Assembly (NCBI GenBank): GCA_038874435.1
Contig: JAVZCK010000007.1
Coordinates: 1 to 64,000, forward strand
Direction of reading: 5' to 3'
Source of the DNA: Thermoplasmata archaeon
Lineage (GTDB): Archaea > Thermoplasmatota > Thermoplasmata > Lutacidiplasmatales > SKW197
DNA length: 64,000 bases
Position numbers and translations under genes: made by a program. Shown in pieces: positions 18,701 to 28,232 of this stretch; positions within the stretch are counted from its first letter, which is position 1, and each line of letters starts with the position of its first letter. Below the pieces are notes generated by a model. The model ran no database searches. It was given only the letters and a program-made list of their open reading frames with translations, and was not told the origin of the DNA.

Positions 18701-21700
18701 GTGTCTGTTGACCCGGCTGGCAACAGTGCAATGAACAACAACAATTCCAAAAACTACACATTCACTACGCCACCCCCAGCCAACATTCTCCTTGTTGACG
18801 ATGACCTCGGTGCAAATTACGAGGTCTACTTTACAAATCCACTCACACTCGCAGGATACTACTTTGATGTCTGGGATGTTGCCATTGATGGAAGTCCTGA
18901 TTTAGATGCTCTTAATCAATATGATGTTGTAATATGGACTACGGGTGATGACTTCTCAACCACACTTTCAGTCTCTGACGAGGCAAATCTTGCAGCTTAT
19001 CTAGATGCTGGTGGTAAGCTCTTCCTTTCTGCCCAGGACTATCTCTGGGATGTAGGACTTACCACATTTGGAACGGATTATCTCCACATTGGAAGCTATG
19101 ATAATGACTACGGAGCCACCTATGTAGTTGGCGTATCTGGTGACCCAATAAGTGACGGACTTGGTACAGTTCAGCTATCATATCCATACTACGACTGGTC
19201 AGATTATGTGGAACCAGATGCAAGTGCATATACCGTATTCACAAGCAACTATGGCTATCCATGTGCAATAAGGTACGAAGATGCAACTGCCGGCTTCAGA
19301 ACTGTGTTCTTTGCCTTCCCGTTTGAAGCAATTACAAACGAAAACATCACAAATGGCACGCTCATTATAGACAGAATCATAAAGTGGCTAAACCCACCGC
19401 AACAGCATGATTTAGCAGCCACCTCTATCTCTACAAACAAGACATGGTCGCAGCCAGGTGAGAGTGTGACGATCACTGCTACAGTGAAAAACAAGGGCTT
19501 GCAGACAGAGACAAACATCGAAGTGAAGTTCTATGCAGATGGAAATGTGATTGACGTGAAGTACATTCCTACTCTTGCAGCGGGTAAGTCCACCACGCTT
19601 AGCACTTCCTTTGTATTTCCAGTTGAGGGCCTCAGACCAATTGCAGTAGAGATAACACCAGTAACCGGTGAAACAGTGACTGGAAACAATATCAAAGAAG
19701 GACAGGCCTATGTCCGTGTCCCCACCGGTCCAATCAAGATTGGGGTTGTAGATTCATTCGGAGCAGATAATGCGCCCTACATGGTTTGGGCAGAACTTGA
19801 AAATAGCTGGTATAAGTACAGCAACTACATGTTCGAATTTGATACTGAAAGCTTGAATATGGAAGACATCACATTGAACGACTTGGTGGAAAGCGGTGCA
19901 GATGTGCTCTTCCTTTCTGATGCTTGGTATCCAGACTATGGCTGGGAATTCACGGATGCAGAAATTCAAGCCCTCAAAACTTATGCGATGATGGCTCATG
20001 GAATGATTGCAACCAGCGGCACATTTGGAGACAGTGTTCCAAACAACATGAAACTGGCTGACGCATTTGGATTCGACCCAGCGGTGATGGGATACTGGTC
20101 TGATTCCATAGTAAGCCCATTTGCATTCAATGACCCAACCCATCCACTGTTCAAGGATATGACTGAGCCTTACATGCCTGGGCTGCTGTACGCCTGCGTT
20201 CTTCTCTCTCCAGATAACGCAACAGTGCTTGCAGCAGCTGATACATACTACGACTATGCTTACATCACAGAGTACAAGTATGCTGCTTCAGAGGCAATCT
20301 ACTTTGGCCACATACCTGAGTATGCTGGCGGTGCCAACGCCCAGGACATGCAACTCGTCGCCAACGCAATAATTTGGGCATACGAGAATTCTACACCCTT
20401 AGCCCATGACCTCTTCCCGACTTCTCTTGCACTCCCTGATTACACGATTCCAAATCAGCAGCTATATATCAACACCACTGTTCTGAATGCAGGCACCAAT
20501 ACCGAAACAAATGTGATTGTTGACTTAATTGTAAACTCGGCACTGGTAGATACTAAAGTGATAGCCGCAATCTCTCCTGGGTCACAGGCAGGTGTTTCCT
20601 TCCAATGGACGCCCACATCTGAAGGCAGTTATCAGGTCCAGATTTATGTGCACGAAGTAGCAGGTGAAACGGTTGACTGGAATAACAGGATTTATGGAGA
20701 TTTGTATGCTGTGTTGCCAAAAGGTCCAATTAAGGTGGCAATGGTAGATAGTTGGGGTCTGGACATCAAGGATTATACGGTATTTTCAGAGATTGAGAGC
20801 AAATGGTATAAATTTGGAAGTTACATGATTGAATTTGATTTAACATCGTTGGACAAAGAAGGCATCACAGCAGAGGACCTGATTGGTACTGAAGCCCATG
20901 TTGTGTTTATTTCCAACGCATGGGACAATGGTACCTATACCGGGTATAACTGGGAATTCACAGATGCAGAGATTCAGGCACTCAAGGACTACATTTACTA
21001 TGGACACGGTGCAGTAGCGACTGCGGGCACATTTGGGGATGGAGCCATAAACAACATGAAGCTTGCTCCTGCATTCGGAATTGCCCAATCTCCATATGGT
21101 TACTGGGGCGATTATCTGTTTTCACCACCTGGCTACACGCTTCTCATGCCTACGCATCCAGTGTTCGATAATATTCCTAATCCCTATCTCACAGGCGAAA
21201 GCAGTGGCTATACACTTGTGAACAGTGGTCTAACATTAGCTGGTGCTACAAAACTTGCAAATGCAACCACATATTATTCAGACGAAGCAGTGATTGTGAA
21301 CTACACCTATGGGTATGGTGCAACCGTCTATGCCTCCAATATCCCAGAGTATTCTGGATTTGCGTGCAAGGCAGACAAACAGCTTATTTACAATGCAATT
21401 GTCTATGCCTTCAGAAACACCACATACCTGCCTTTGCTGCTCCACACCCCAGTAATCTCTGCAGCCCCGAATGTTCCTATCCCGATAAGTGTTGTGGCTA
21501 AAGAAATTGATGATGGGGTAAAAAATGTCACACTTTATTACACCAATGTGGGTTCATCCACTTACAATGCTGTGCCAATGGTGCGTACAAGTGGGGACAG
21601 TTTCAATGGCGTATGGAATGCTACAATTCCAAGTCAGACAGTTTCAGGCAATGTTAATTACTACTTTGTGGCATATGACAATGGTGGACATTCTATCTCA

Positions 21701-24652
21701 CTGCCATTGGGTGCTCCAGCAACCTATTACACCATAGTGATTGATGCTACACCACCTGTGATTACTCACACACCTCCTGCTTCTGTAGAAGTAGGGTCAG
21801 GATGTGGAATAACTGCCACAGTCACAGACAATGGGGAACTGAAAGCAGTTTATCTGAACTACACGGATGTGAACGGAAACAACTATAATGTAACCATGAA
21901 CTGGATGGGTGGAAGCACCTACACATACTTCTTACCACCCCAGAACAAAACAGGTACTGTATACTATGTGATTTCTGCTGTTGACAAGGTCGGTAACTGG
22001 AACTTCACGCCGATGTCCTCAGTGCCTGTTGTGGATACACAGGATCCAGTTATTCAGCATATGCCAGTGCAGAGAGCTGATGCAATGGTATCGTTTGACA
22101 TTGTGTGCAAAGTGACAGATAACTATGGCATTCAAAGTGTGAAATTAAGATATACTACACCAGACGGACAAACAGGAAATGTCACGATGACTATGTTCTC
22201 TCCCGACTACTACAAGTACACGGTGCCAGGGCAACCGATTGGTACATTCAAATACAGTATCTTTGCGATAGATAAGGCCGGCAACGATGCTCTTACACCA
22301 GAATACACAGTCCCAGTTGTGGATATAGTGCCACCAGTCATTCGTCTGTTCTATCCAACCCCTGTGGTCAATACCTCACAACTCACAGTATTCGCATATT
22401 GTGACGACACCTTAGGTTACACTGGCCTTCTTATGGCGTATGTCTATCTGGACTATATTGATTTCACATCCCTTGTGGTTTATGACGGTGATTATATAAA
22501 TTGTACAATTCCATTTGACCTCACAGACGGAACACACATTCTCCAGATAGATATGTATGATAAAGCATCTAACTACGCCACACTCACCACGATTTTCGAA
22601 GTTGATACCGCTGCACCTGCACTTACCGTCACGAATCCTTTGAATAGTGCGGTGCTGCCAACCAGTGATGTGAATGTAACAGGTCACTCCGAACCAGGTG
22701 CAGTAGTGACGGTGAATGGAAACATTGCCACAATGTTACCATCAGGTGACTTCTACTGTGAAATCACGCTGAATGAAGGAGCGAATACAATCACCGTAGT
22801 TTCAACTGACAGCGCAGGCAATACAAACACACAGAAACTGGATGTTATTGTGGATACCATAGAACCTGTGGTAACAATTTACACGCCCTCAAACAACGCA
22901 GTGCTGAACAACGGGGAGGTGCTGGTCACAGGTAAGGTTACAGAGACGAACCTTGATAAGGTGGAAGTAAATGGAATAATGGTGGATGTGGCGACTGACG
23001 GAAGCTTTGCCAAGGTGCTTTACCTTTCAGAAGGGAGCCACACAATCACTGTAAAAGCATTTGATAAGGCGGGCCATGTTGTTACAGAAAGTGTATCTAT
23101 AATCATAGATTCTGTAGCGCCAGGAATAACAGTCACAAATCCACAAGCTGGAGAATACATTCCAGCAACGAGCATTAATGTCACAGGAACAACCGAACCG
23201 GGATCCGTTGTGAAGGTAAATGGTTACAATGCAACTGTGTTCTCTGACGGCACATTCTACTATGTGCTCAGTGTTTCTGATGGACCACTAACCATCACGA
23301 TTGTGAGCACGGATGCAGCTGGTAATACAAACACAAAGCAAATAAGTGTTATTGTAGATGCCACAGCACCAGTAATAGCCATAACAAATCCACCAAATAA
23401 CAGCGTGTTCAACAAATCCACCGTGCTTGTGAACGGCACGATTGTGGAAGCAAATCTTAAAGCGCTCAGTATAAATGGCATTGGTGTAAGTGTTGGAACT
23501 GGTGGAACCTTCGGATATTATCTCACCCTTGCAGATGGCACGCAGGAAATCACAGTGGTTGCAGAGGACATGGCAGGTAACAAGGTCACGGTGAAACGCA
23601 CTGTAACTGTGGATACAACAGTACCAACGATAACGGTGGCATCCCCTGCAGATGCCAGTTATCTTGGCGACAAATCAGTGGTTGTCTCAGGAACAACAGA
23701 ACCAAGTGCGACCCTGAAGGTGAATGGCAATCTAGTTCAGGTATCTTCTAGCGGGAGTTTCAGTGCAGAAATCACACTTGCAGAGGGAACGAACGAAATC
23801 CTATTCTTTGCTGAAGATGTTGCCCACAACACCTACACCACAAAGATAAAGGTAATTGTGGACACTATCTCCCCAGTTATAACAATTGCACAACCCGTTG
23901 ATGGAGTATTGATTAACACAACCACTGTTAGTGTATATGGCAAAGTCAACGATGCAAATCTGAAGAGCATCAGGGTGAACGGAGAACAGTGTCTTTACAC
24001 GGCCCATGGTTACTTCCTAACTACTCTTATAGGTTTGAGCGAAGGAGATAACACAATCAATGTAGTAGCAGAGGATTGGGCAGGACATATCACCGCCCTT
24101 GATATCACAGTTAATGTAGATACAACTCCACCCATGTTAAGAGCTAATGTGCCCACAACGACTTCAGAAACTCAATGCAGTGTAAATGGCACTACAGAAT
24201 CTGGTGCAGAACTATATATCAACGGAGAGAAGGTCACAGTGGGAGTGGATGGGAGCTTCTCCAAAACAATAAACCTCAAAGATGGTTCAAATCTTGTTGT
24301 AATAAGAGCAGTAGACGCTGCAGGCAATGTGAACACCCAAACATATACAGTCCTTTGCACAAAGACAACTTCAGAGCAATTCGATAACCTCAACAAGACG
24401 ATTGACGACCAGAAAAACATAATTGACAAATTAAAAGAGGACCTGAACAATCTGGGCATGCAGCTGTTGCTCGCAGTGATTGGTCTAATAGTAGCACTAA
24501 TAGTGGCAGCGATTGTACTCCTCCTGTTGATGCGGAGGAGAGGTCCCTCCGGAGAACTCCCTATGCAAGAAACACCTGAGGAAACAAACGAAGGTGCACC
24601 TACAGAAATCGCATCTAAAACTCAAGAAACGCCAGAGGAACCAAAACTATAA
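15785..24652 (+). CDS. Giant cell-surface subtilisin-like serine protease (family S8) with CARDB and Ig-like repeats
   Basis: 2955 residues. Signal peptide about 10-32, then a propeptide-like region to about 265. The S8 triad is complete: D292 in ADTGLDD, H333 in HGTHCAG, and S537 in GTSMATPH, with the oxyanion Asn in AAGNAGPG. After the catalytic domain comes a fibronectin-like region. Next are two copies of a module of about 330 residues, each a CARDB domain (starting near 1208 and 1541) plus a Rossmann-like domain ending around 1530 and 1880. Further Ig-like domains and seven Ig-like repeats (about 2270-2855) follow. A short coiled coil (2861-2892) precedes a C-terminal membrane span (2893-2917) and an acidic cytoplasmic tail. 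It probably digests proteins at the cell surface while anchored by its C-terminus. Confidence 0.93.
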   Translation: MNIERMQKIFGLGLAAVILISGFVLLASPGSGEIPEKQTFVVWLPVKGTNSNQWLEIVEDYGEMKIVKISQKEKAILEAEGAVLVDISYMKYIGLDTGTFDPVLACKSGELKGKYFLWQFDRMPKTDDVTRLTSMGIKVVMYLPYNTYLVFGDVNALKDTAALLRPRWVGNYEAEYKVHPSLLSKSGKYTVTIQIYPDENLKNTLKEISGYAENVIASYEKRGFWVVKAEISHMVLRKIVSIENVLWVEPFVIPQLSDEIGVEIHSGAYSGAGGYIQSLGWQGEGVVVGLADTGLDDGNLDTMHPDLYGRVVGLIDYTETYTGDGIAEDAYGHGTHCAGIIAGNAATGMTDENGYLYGYGVAPKASVMMQRLFDDYGYWGYSYPVSVMTSAAANYSVKIHSNSWGAAVAGDYDDYSQDFDWAVRDANPYNAGKEQITYVFAAGNAGPGTQTVGSPGTAKNVLTVAASEIYRPNLGSYADNPEEIADFSSRGPTADGRWKPEITGVGTWVASALSSSASPGWGWGNINEYYEWCGGTSMATPHVAGGAVLFFEYYSKTYGKEPSPALVKAALINGADDMLGGPNGGSAPVPNKDEGWGRMNLTKVIQPDLGVVYVDGGYNLETGELYEKDVRVIDASKPLKVTMSYLDIPGAISANPALVNDLNLIVIAPDNTIYYGNVFANGWSMPSMGIPDAKNNLENVFIEHPMPGTYRVIISALNVPQDAVNETPEVDQDFALVISGNIEAEHPGTILLHKEYYMPSENVTITVMDADLNTNPGSAETVSVKIESELEPYGETVLLTETGINTGKFSGVIHLKMANPSPGDGYLEVKAQDNITARYIDLSPLGERTATAVVDGISPEIWGVSVTSIASKKATIEWMTDEPATSVVYYWEEGNPVPMKTVGRDRRDMRSNAVSLVEAKVIPNKDKTVLRNEMGIEVEPQATSVINMPGYVTHHIVEIKNLKPETKYFFYVVSVDPAGNSAMNNNNSKNYTFTTPPPANILLVDDDLGANYEVYFTNPLTLAGYYFDVWDVAIDGSPDLDALNQYDVVIWTTGDDFSTTLSVSDEANLAAYLDAGGKLFLSAQDYLWDVGLTTFGTDYLHIGSYDNDYGATYVVGVSGDPISDGLGTVQLSYPYYDWSDYVEPDASAYTVFTSNYGYPCAIRYEDATAGFRTVFFAFPFEAITNENITNGTLIIDRIIKWLNPPQQHDLAATSISTNKTWSQPGESVTITATVKNKGLQTETNIEVKFYADGNVIDVKYIPTLAAGKSTTLSTSFVFPVEGLRPIAVEITPVTGETVTGNNIKEGQAYVRVPTGPIKIGVVDSFGADNAPYMVWAELENSWYKYSNYMFEFDTESLNMEDITLNDLVESGADVLFLSDAWYPDYGWEFTDAEIQALKTYAMMAHGMIATSGTFGDSVPNNMKLADAFGFDPAVMGYWSDSIVSPFAFNDPTHPLFKDMTEPYMPGLLYACVLLSPDNATVLAAADTYYDYAYITEYKYAASEAIYFGHIPEYAGGANAQDMQLVANAIIWAYENSTPLAHDLFPTSLALPDYTIPNQQLYINTTVLNAGTNTETNVIVDLIVNSALVDTKVIAAISPGSQAGVSFQWTPTSEGSYQVQIYVHEVAGETVDWNNRIYGDLYAVLPKGPIKVAMVDSWGLDIKDYTVFSEIESKWYKFGSYMIEFDLTSLDKEGITAEDLIGTEAHVVFISNAWDNGTYTGYNWEFTDAEIQALKDYIYYGHGAVATAGTFGDGAINNMKLAPAFGIAQSPYGYWGDYLFSPPGYTLLMPTHPVFDNIPNPYLTGESSGYTLVNSGLTLAGATKLANATTYYSDEAVIVNYTYGYGATVYASNIPEYSGFACKADKQLIYNAIVYAFRNTTYLPLLLHTPVISAAPNVPIPISVVAKEIDDGVKNVTLYYTNVGSSTYNAVPMVRTSGDSFNGVWNATIPSQTVSGNVNYYFVAYDNGGHSISLPLGAPATYYTIVIDATPPVITHTPPASVEVGSGCGITATVTDNGELKAVYLNYTDVNGNNYNVTMNWMGGSTYTYFLPPQNKTGTVYYVISAVDKVGNWNFTPMSSVPVVDTQDPVIQHMPVQRADAMVSFDIVCKVTDNYGIQSVKLRYTTPDGQTGNVTMTMFSPDYYKYTVPGQPIGTFKYSIFAIDKAGNDALTPEYTVPVVDIVPPVIRLFYPTPVVNTSQLTVFAYCDDTLGYTGLLMAYVYLDYIDFTSLVVYDGDYINCTIPFDLTDGTHILQIDMYDKASNYATLTTIFEVDTAAPALTVTNPLNSAVLPTSDVNVTGHSEPGAVVTVNGNIATMLPSGDFYCEITLNEGANTITVVSTDSAGNTNTQKLDVIVDTIEPVVTIYTPSNNAVLNNGEVLVTGKVTETNLDKVEVNGIMVDVATDGSFAKVLYLSEGSHTITVKAFDKAGHVVTESVSIIIDSVAPGITVTNPQAGEYIPATSINVTGTTEPGSVVKVNGYNATVFSDGTFYYVLSVSDGPLTITIVSTDAAGNTNTKQISVIVDATAPVIAITNPPNNSVFNKSTVLVNGTIVEANLKALSINGIGVSVGTGGTFGYYLTLADGTQEITVVAEDMAGNKVTVKRTVTVDTTVPTITVASPADASYLGDKSVVVSGTTEPSATLKVNGNLVQVSSSGSFSAEITLAEGTNEILFFAEDVAHNTYTTKIKVIVDTISPVITIAQPVDGVLINTTTVSVYGKVNDANLKSIRVNGEQCLYTAHGYFLTTLIGLSEGDNTINVVAEDWAGHITALDITVNVDTTPPMLRANVPTTTSETQCSVNGTTESGAELYINGEKVTVGVDGSFSKTINLKDGSNLVVIRAVDAAGNVNTQTYTVLCTKTTSEQFDNLNKTIDDQKNIIDKLKEDLNNLGMQLLLAVIGLIVALIVAAIVLLLLMRRRGPSGELPMQETPEETNEGAPTEIASKTQETPEEPKL

Positions 24653-24659
24653 CCTAAGA

Positions 24660-24700
24660 ACAATTTTTCTTTTTTTTGTTTTTATTTCTGGTTTTTTCTC
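24660..24700 (+). terminator. Oligo-T terminator after the subtilase gene
   Basis: A run of T tracts starts 8 bases after the stop codon (TTTTTCTTTTTTTTG, then TTTTT and TTTTTT), without a hairpin. This is the usual form of archaeal transcription termination. Confidence 0.6.
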
Positions 24701-24709
24701 AGGCAACCT

Positions 24710-24719
24710 TAAATATATC
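24710..24719 (+). promoter_or_regulatory. TATA box of the surface-protein gene at 24735
   Basis: TAAATATATC is centred 21-25 bases before the two adjacent ATG codons at 24735 and 24738. There is no ribosome-binding site. It places the start after the oligo-T stretch rather than within the end of the subtilase gene. Confidence 0.55.
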
Positions 24720-24734
24720 GTTTCCATTATTATC

Positions 24735-27700
24735 ATGATGTTTCCTCACTGGTGTGTGTTAGTCGTGGCATTGGTTGTGCTTGTAAACCCAATAGTTAGT
24801 GCGCCATCTCTGATGTTTGAATTGAAGGAAACGACGAAAAAACTGACAGAACCTACTGAAATTTTGGAAGATAAAGGAATTTTCTGGCAGAATTTTTCTA
24901 TGCCTGTTGTGAAAAGAGGTACTGTGGGCAATGCCTCGATTACTCTCTCATCAAATATGACACCAATTCCAGATAACCCTGTTCTGTACATTGGTGGAAA
25001 AAAGGTCTGGGAATTTACAGGAATGTTTGGGAAATACCAGAACTTCACAACCCCTGTTGTTCTTGATTTTGCCGTGAATTCTACCTATCAAATTGAAATT
25101 GAAGTCCCACTGAGCATGGTAAATACCGCATCCATTTCACTTTCTAGCAATGTGACACAGGTCAACAACTATGATTTCAAGTTTTATGCTTGCGGGAAAA
25201 AGATCTGGGAGCGAAACACAAGTTCCCAGGTGTTTGTAGATGCGAGAACCATTGCAACAAGCAGTTTGGACCTATATGGAACTGAAACTTGCGACCTGAA
25301 CAATGATGGTAAAATCGATATAATTGTGCTTGACCGCTCAGGGAACATGCTAGTGCTTGAAAATATAGGGAACGGGACTTTCAGCACCCATTATGTACCC
25401 GTGTTGGATTATCAGGACCACCCTGCAAAAAAAGCCATGATTAGAAGAGGAAGCACCGGCTTTGATGACATCTACTTCCAGTTTTCTGATTGTATTCTTG
25501 TAGTGAAAAACTATGGCAATTTCACCTTCAGCAGGGCAATCTCCGTGGCATCGCCTGGAGATGGGATAAAGGACTTTATTGTAAACGATACAAACCTATT
25601 CCTATGCAAGAATAGTGGAATGGTGTATGTGTACAATTTCACAGGCGATACCGTCTCATTCTTCTACAATTTTCAGGGAGCTAGTTGTAGCGTAGAATCT
25701 CTCGGTATTTACAATAATGAGTTGGTCTGGGGTGCTGCAGATGGCTTTTTGTATTTCCAGAACGGAACCTCAATTTCCGTATCTAGTTTTCCACTGAGCG
25801 CCCTTGCAGTACTCCAGGATAAGAGGATTGTTGTAGGAGACACAAACGGGACACTCTACATTGTTTCTCCTCTTCTTGAAGTGAGCCAGCTTATCCAGAA
25901 ACCCTGGAAAAAAGTCAACAGAATTGTAAGTGCTGACATAAACGAAGATGGTAAGGAGGACCTTGGCTTCTCTACTTCACCAGGTGGATTTTATGTCCTG
26001 TTAGGAAAAGGCAATTCTTATGAGGAGGTATTTTCAGGTTCTGGCTATTGGTGTACCTTTGCAGATGTGGATGGAAATGGGATAGATGTGGTAACTGCTT
26101 CTTACAAAAACGTGTATTTATATAGAAACAACAGAAATGTGTTCATAGAAAATGTAAATCTGACTGCTGTGCTGAATGAATGCCTGAATTCATCCGCATC
26201 CATACTAGATGCCTGGGGCAACCGTTTTGCAAGGGTGAATCTTACATTTTATGGCATATCTCCAACAAAGCTTACGGTTGCCTCCCTTTCCATAGATTAC
26301 AATTATACAACTACACTTTTTATCACTGAAAAAGTGATTGAGTATGTGGGCCTGACAACTGCAAACGAGACAGGCTTCGTGAATGTGCCCGTTTGTTTTT
26401 CTAGCACGCAGGAGTTTATAATACAACCGTTGTTCCAGCTTAATTATATAAAATGCCCCCCATTTCTGAAAAAATTGATTCCAGAACTTGTATTTGACGA
26501 AGATTCTTTTCCAGTTAGTGGAATTAACCTTCTTGACCTTTCAGAAATTTTCGACGATGAAAAGGACAAGGTACTTAACTACAGAATTGTATACATGGAG
26601 AAGCCAGAGGTGCTGAGAGCGGAGATTTCAGGAAACTTTATGAGCTTTTATCCTACGGAGAACTGGTATGGGAGAGCAATGTTTTGCGTGGCAGCCATGG
26701 ATAGTGAAAACCAGGAAACAAGGAGTAACTACTTCAATGTGACTGTGAGAGAGGTAAATGATCCCCCATTCATCTCTCCAATTCCAGATGTTGAGGTCAA
26801 CCAGAATGTGGACTTCTACCTGAATTTAACTGACAAAATCCATGATGTGGATAGCACAGAATTTACTCTCTCTTCAGATTCGGAGTATGTGGAGGCATTG
26901 AACCAGAACCTCTCGCTTCGCCTCAATTTCCCAGAGTTAGGAAATTTCTCAGTAAATCTTACAGTTTCAGATGGTATTGATGCTACAAATACTTCCTTCA
27001 TAGTGAGAGTGTATCCATATGGTTTTCCACTATGGAAACCTCTACCAGTAATTTACACCCAGAAAAACAAAAACATTTCTTCAAGTAATGGCCTCGATTT
27101 GTTAGCGTATGTAACGGATGTAGACACACCTTCCCAGAACCTTAAATTCAAGGTGGCGAGCCAGACAAACAAGGACATAAATGTGAGTATCATAGGAACA
27201 AAGATCCAGGTGAATATTACATACAACTATGTTGGCAGGAGTAATGTCACACTTGCAGTAAATGACGGTACTTTTGAAAACTATGCAAATCTCACAGTTA
27301 TCGTAAATGAAACCAATTATCCTCCCGTTTATCTAGGAGGATTGGAACCAATCTACACAGTTTATGAGGATACCCAGTTTATCCTTGACCTTTCTAAGCA
27401 TTTTTTTGACGTGGAAGATGGAACAGCTCTTACCTATGGATGCACAAATTCCACAGTTTTAATAAACGGTTCTATTGCAATTTACATGCCGCGGCATGGA
27501 AGCACTAACATCACAGTTCAGTTTTTTGCACTGGACTCTGCTGGCCAGAATGCATTCTCGCCTATGATAAATCTCACCTATGTGGAAGTCAACGATCCTC
27601 CAGTATATCTAGGGGGTTTGAACAACATCACGCTCTATGTGAACCAGAGCATAACAATAGAACTAGATAAATACTTCTGGGATGAGGAAGGACCATTAAG

Positions 27701-28232
27701 TTTTGCAGTTAGTGATCCCCTGATAAAAATAAAAAATTCCACCGCAGAATTCGTATCTGAGCAACCAGTCAGTTTTGAGGTCAATTTCAGTGCAAGCGAT
27801 GGAAAATACACAGTTTATTCGCAGAATCTCACCATTACAGTTTTGCCAGTGAACCAGAAGCCCGTAGCAAAGATTGAAAAAATCTCACCTTATAGAGCCT
27901 ACACTAACACCGAGATTGAATTTGCGGGCAGTGGCATCGATGTAGATGGTAACATAACCGCTTACCTTTGGATCTCAAGCATTGATGGTGTGCTTTCTGC
28001 AGAACCAAACTTCACAAAGAAACTGAGCAAAGGTGAGCACATAATAAAATTTAGAGTTAAAGACAACAACGATACCTGGAGCCAGGATGTTGAGCGAGTG
28101 ATTGTGGTGGAAGACCCCCCTGTTGTAGTGAACCCAGTCATTGGTTATCTACCTCCTGTTGGAATTACTGCACTGGTAATTGGACTCGTGCTTAACATTT
28201 CGGGGAGAATATTGATGAAAAGGAGGCTATGA
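24735..28232 (+). CDS. Membrane-anchored surface protein with FG-GAP-type calcium loops and cadherin-like domains
   Basis: 1165 residues. Signal peptide about 6-22 ending at VSA-PS. Residues about 185-460 contain FG-GAP/VCBS-type loops with calcium-binding DxNxDGxxD patterns (DLNNDGKID, DINEDGKED, DVDGNG), suggesting a beta-propeller. Cadherin-like or dystroglycan-like beta-sandwiches follow from about 590 to 1040, joined by the repeated linker VNDPP. A PKD-like domain comes next (about 1045-1125), and a C-terminal span lies near 1137-1158, before MKRRL. The frame stays open upstream to 24594, but that part overlaps the subtilase gene and the terminator. It shares its 3' end with the following DHH gene (stop, then immediately ATG). 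Confidence 0.83.
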   Translation: MMFPHWCVLVVALVVLVNPIVSAPSLMFELKETTKKLTEPTEILEDKGIFWQNFSMPVVKRGTVGNASITLSSNMTPIPDNPVLYIGGKKVWEFTGMFGKYQNFTTPVVLDFAVNSTYQIEIEVPLSMVNTASISLSSNVTQVNNYDFKFYACGKKIWERNTSSQVFVDARTIATSSLDLYGTETCDLNNDGKIDIIVLDRSGNMLVLENIGNGTFSTHYVPVLDYQDHPAKKAMIRRGSTGFDDIYFQFSDCILVVKNYGNFTFSRAISVASPGDGIKDFIVNDTNLFLCKNSGMVYVYNFTGDTVSFFYNFQGASCSVESLGIYNNELVWGAADGFLYFQNGTSISVSSFPLSALAVLQDKRIVVGDTNGTLYIVSPLLEVSQLIQKPWKKVNRIVSADINEDGKEDLGFSTSPGGFYVLLGKGNSYEEVFSGSGYWCTFADVDGNGIDVVTASYKNVYLYRNNRNVFIENVNLTAVLNECLNSSASILDAWGNRFARVNLTFYGISPTKLTVASLSIDYNYTTTLFITEKVIEYVGLTTANETGFVNVPVCFSSTQEFIIQPLFQLNYIKCPPFLKKLIPELVFDEDSFPVSGINLLDLSEIFDDEKDKVLNYRIVYMEKPEVLRAEISGNFMSFYPTENWYGRAMFCVAAMDSENQETRSNYFNVTVREVNDPPFISPIPDVEVNQNVDFYLNLTDKIHDVDSTEFTLSSDSEYVEALNQNLSLRLNFPELGNFSVNLTVSDGIDATNTSFIVRVYPYGFPLWKPLPVIYTQKNKNISSSNGLDLLAYVTDVDTPSQNLKFKVASQTNKDINVSIIGTKIQVNITYNYVGRSNVTLAVNDGTFENYANLTVIVNETNYPPVYLGGLEPIYTVYEDTQFILDLSKHFFDVEDGTALTYGCTNSTVLINGSIAIYMPRHGSTNITVQFFALDSAGQNAFSPMINLTYVEVNDPPVYLGGLNNITLYVNQSITIELDKYFWDEEGPLSFAVSDPLIKIKNSTAEFVSEQPVSFEVNFSASDGKYTVYSQNLTITVLPVNQKPVAKIEKISPYRAYTNTEIEFAGSGIDVDGNITAYLWISSIDGVLSAEPNFTKKLSKGEHIIKFRVKDNNDTWSQDVERVIVVEDPPVVVNPVIGYLPPVGITALVIGLVLNISGRILMKRRL

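Noticed and set aside
24594-24734. Upstream extension of the surface-protein frame at 24735
   Set aside because: It overlaps the end of the subtilase gene and runs through an oligo-T terminator. The TATA box at 24710 and a proper signal peptide support the ATG at 24735 or 24738.
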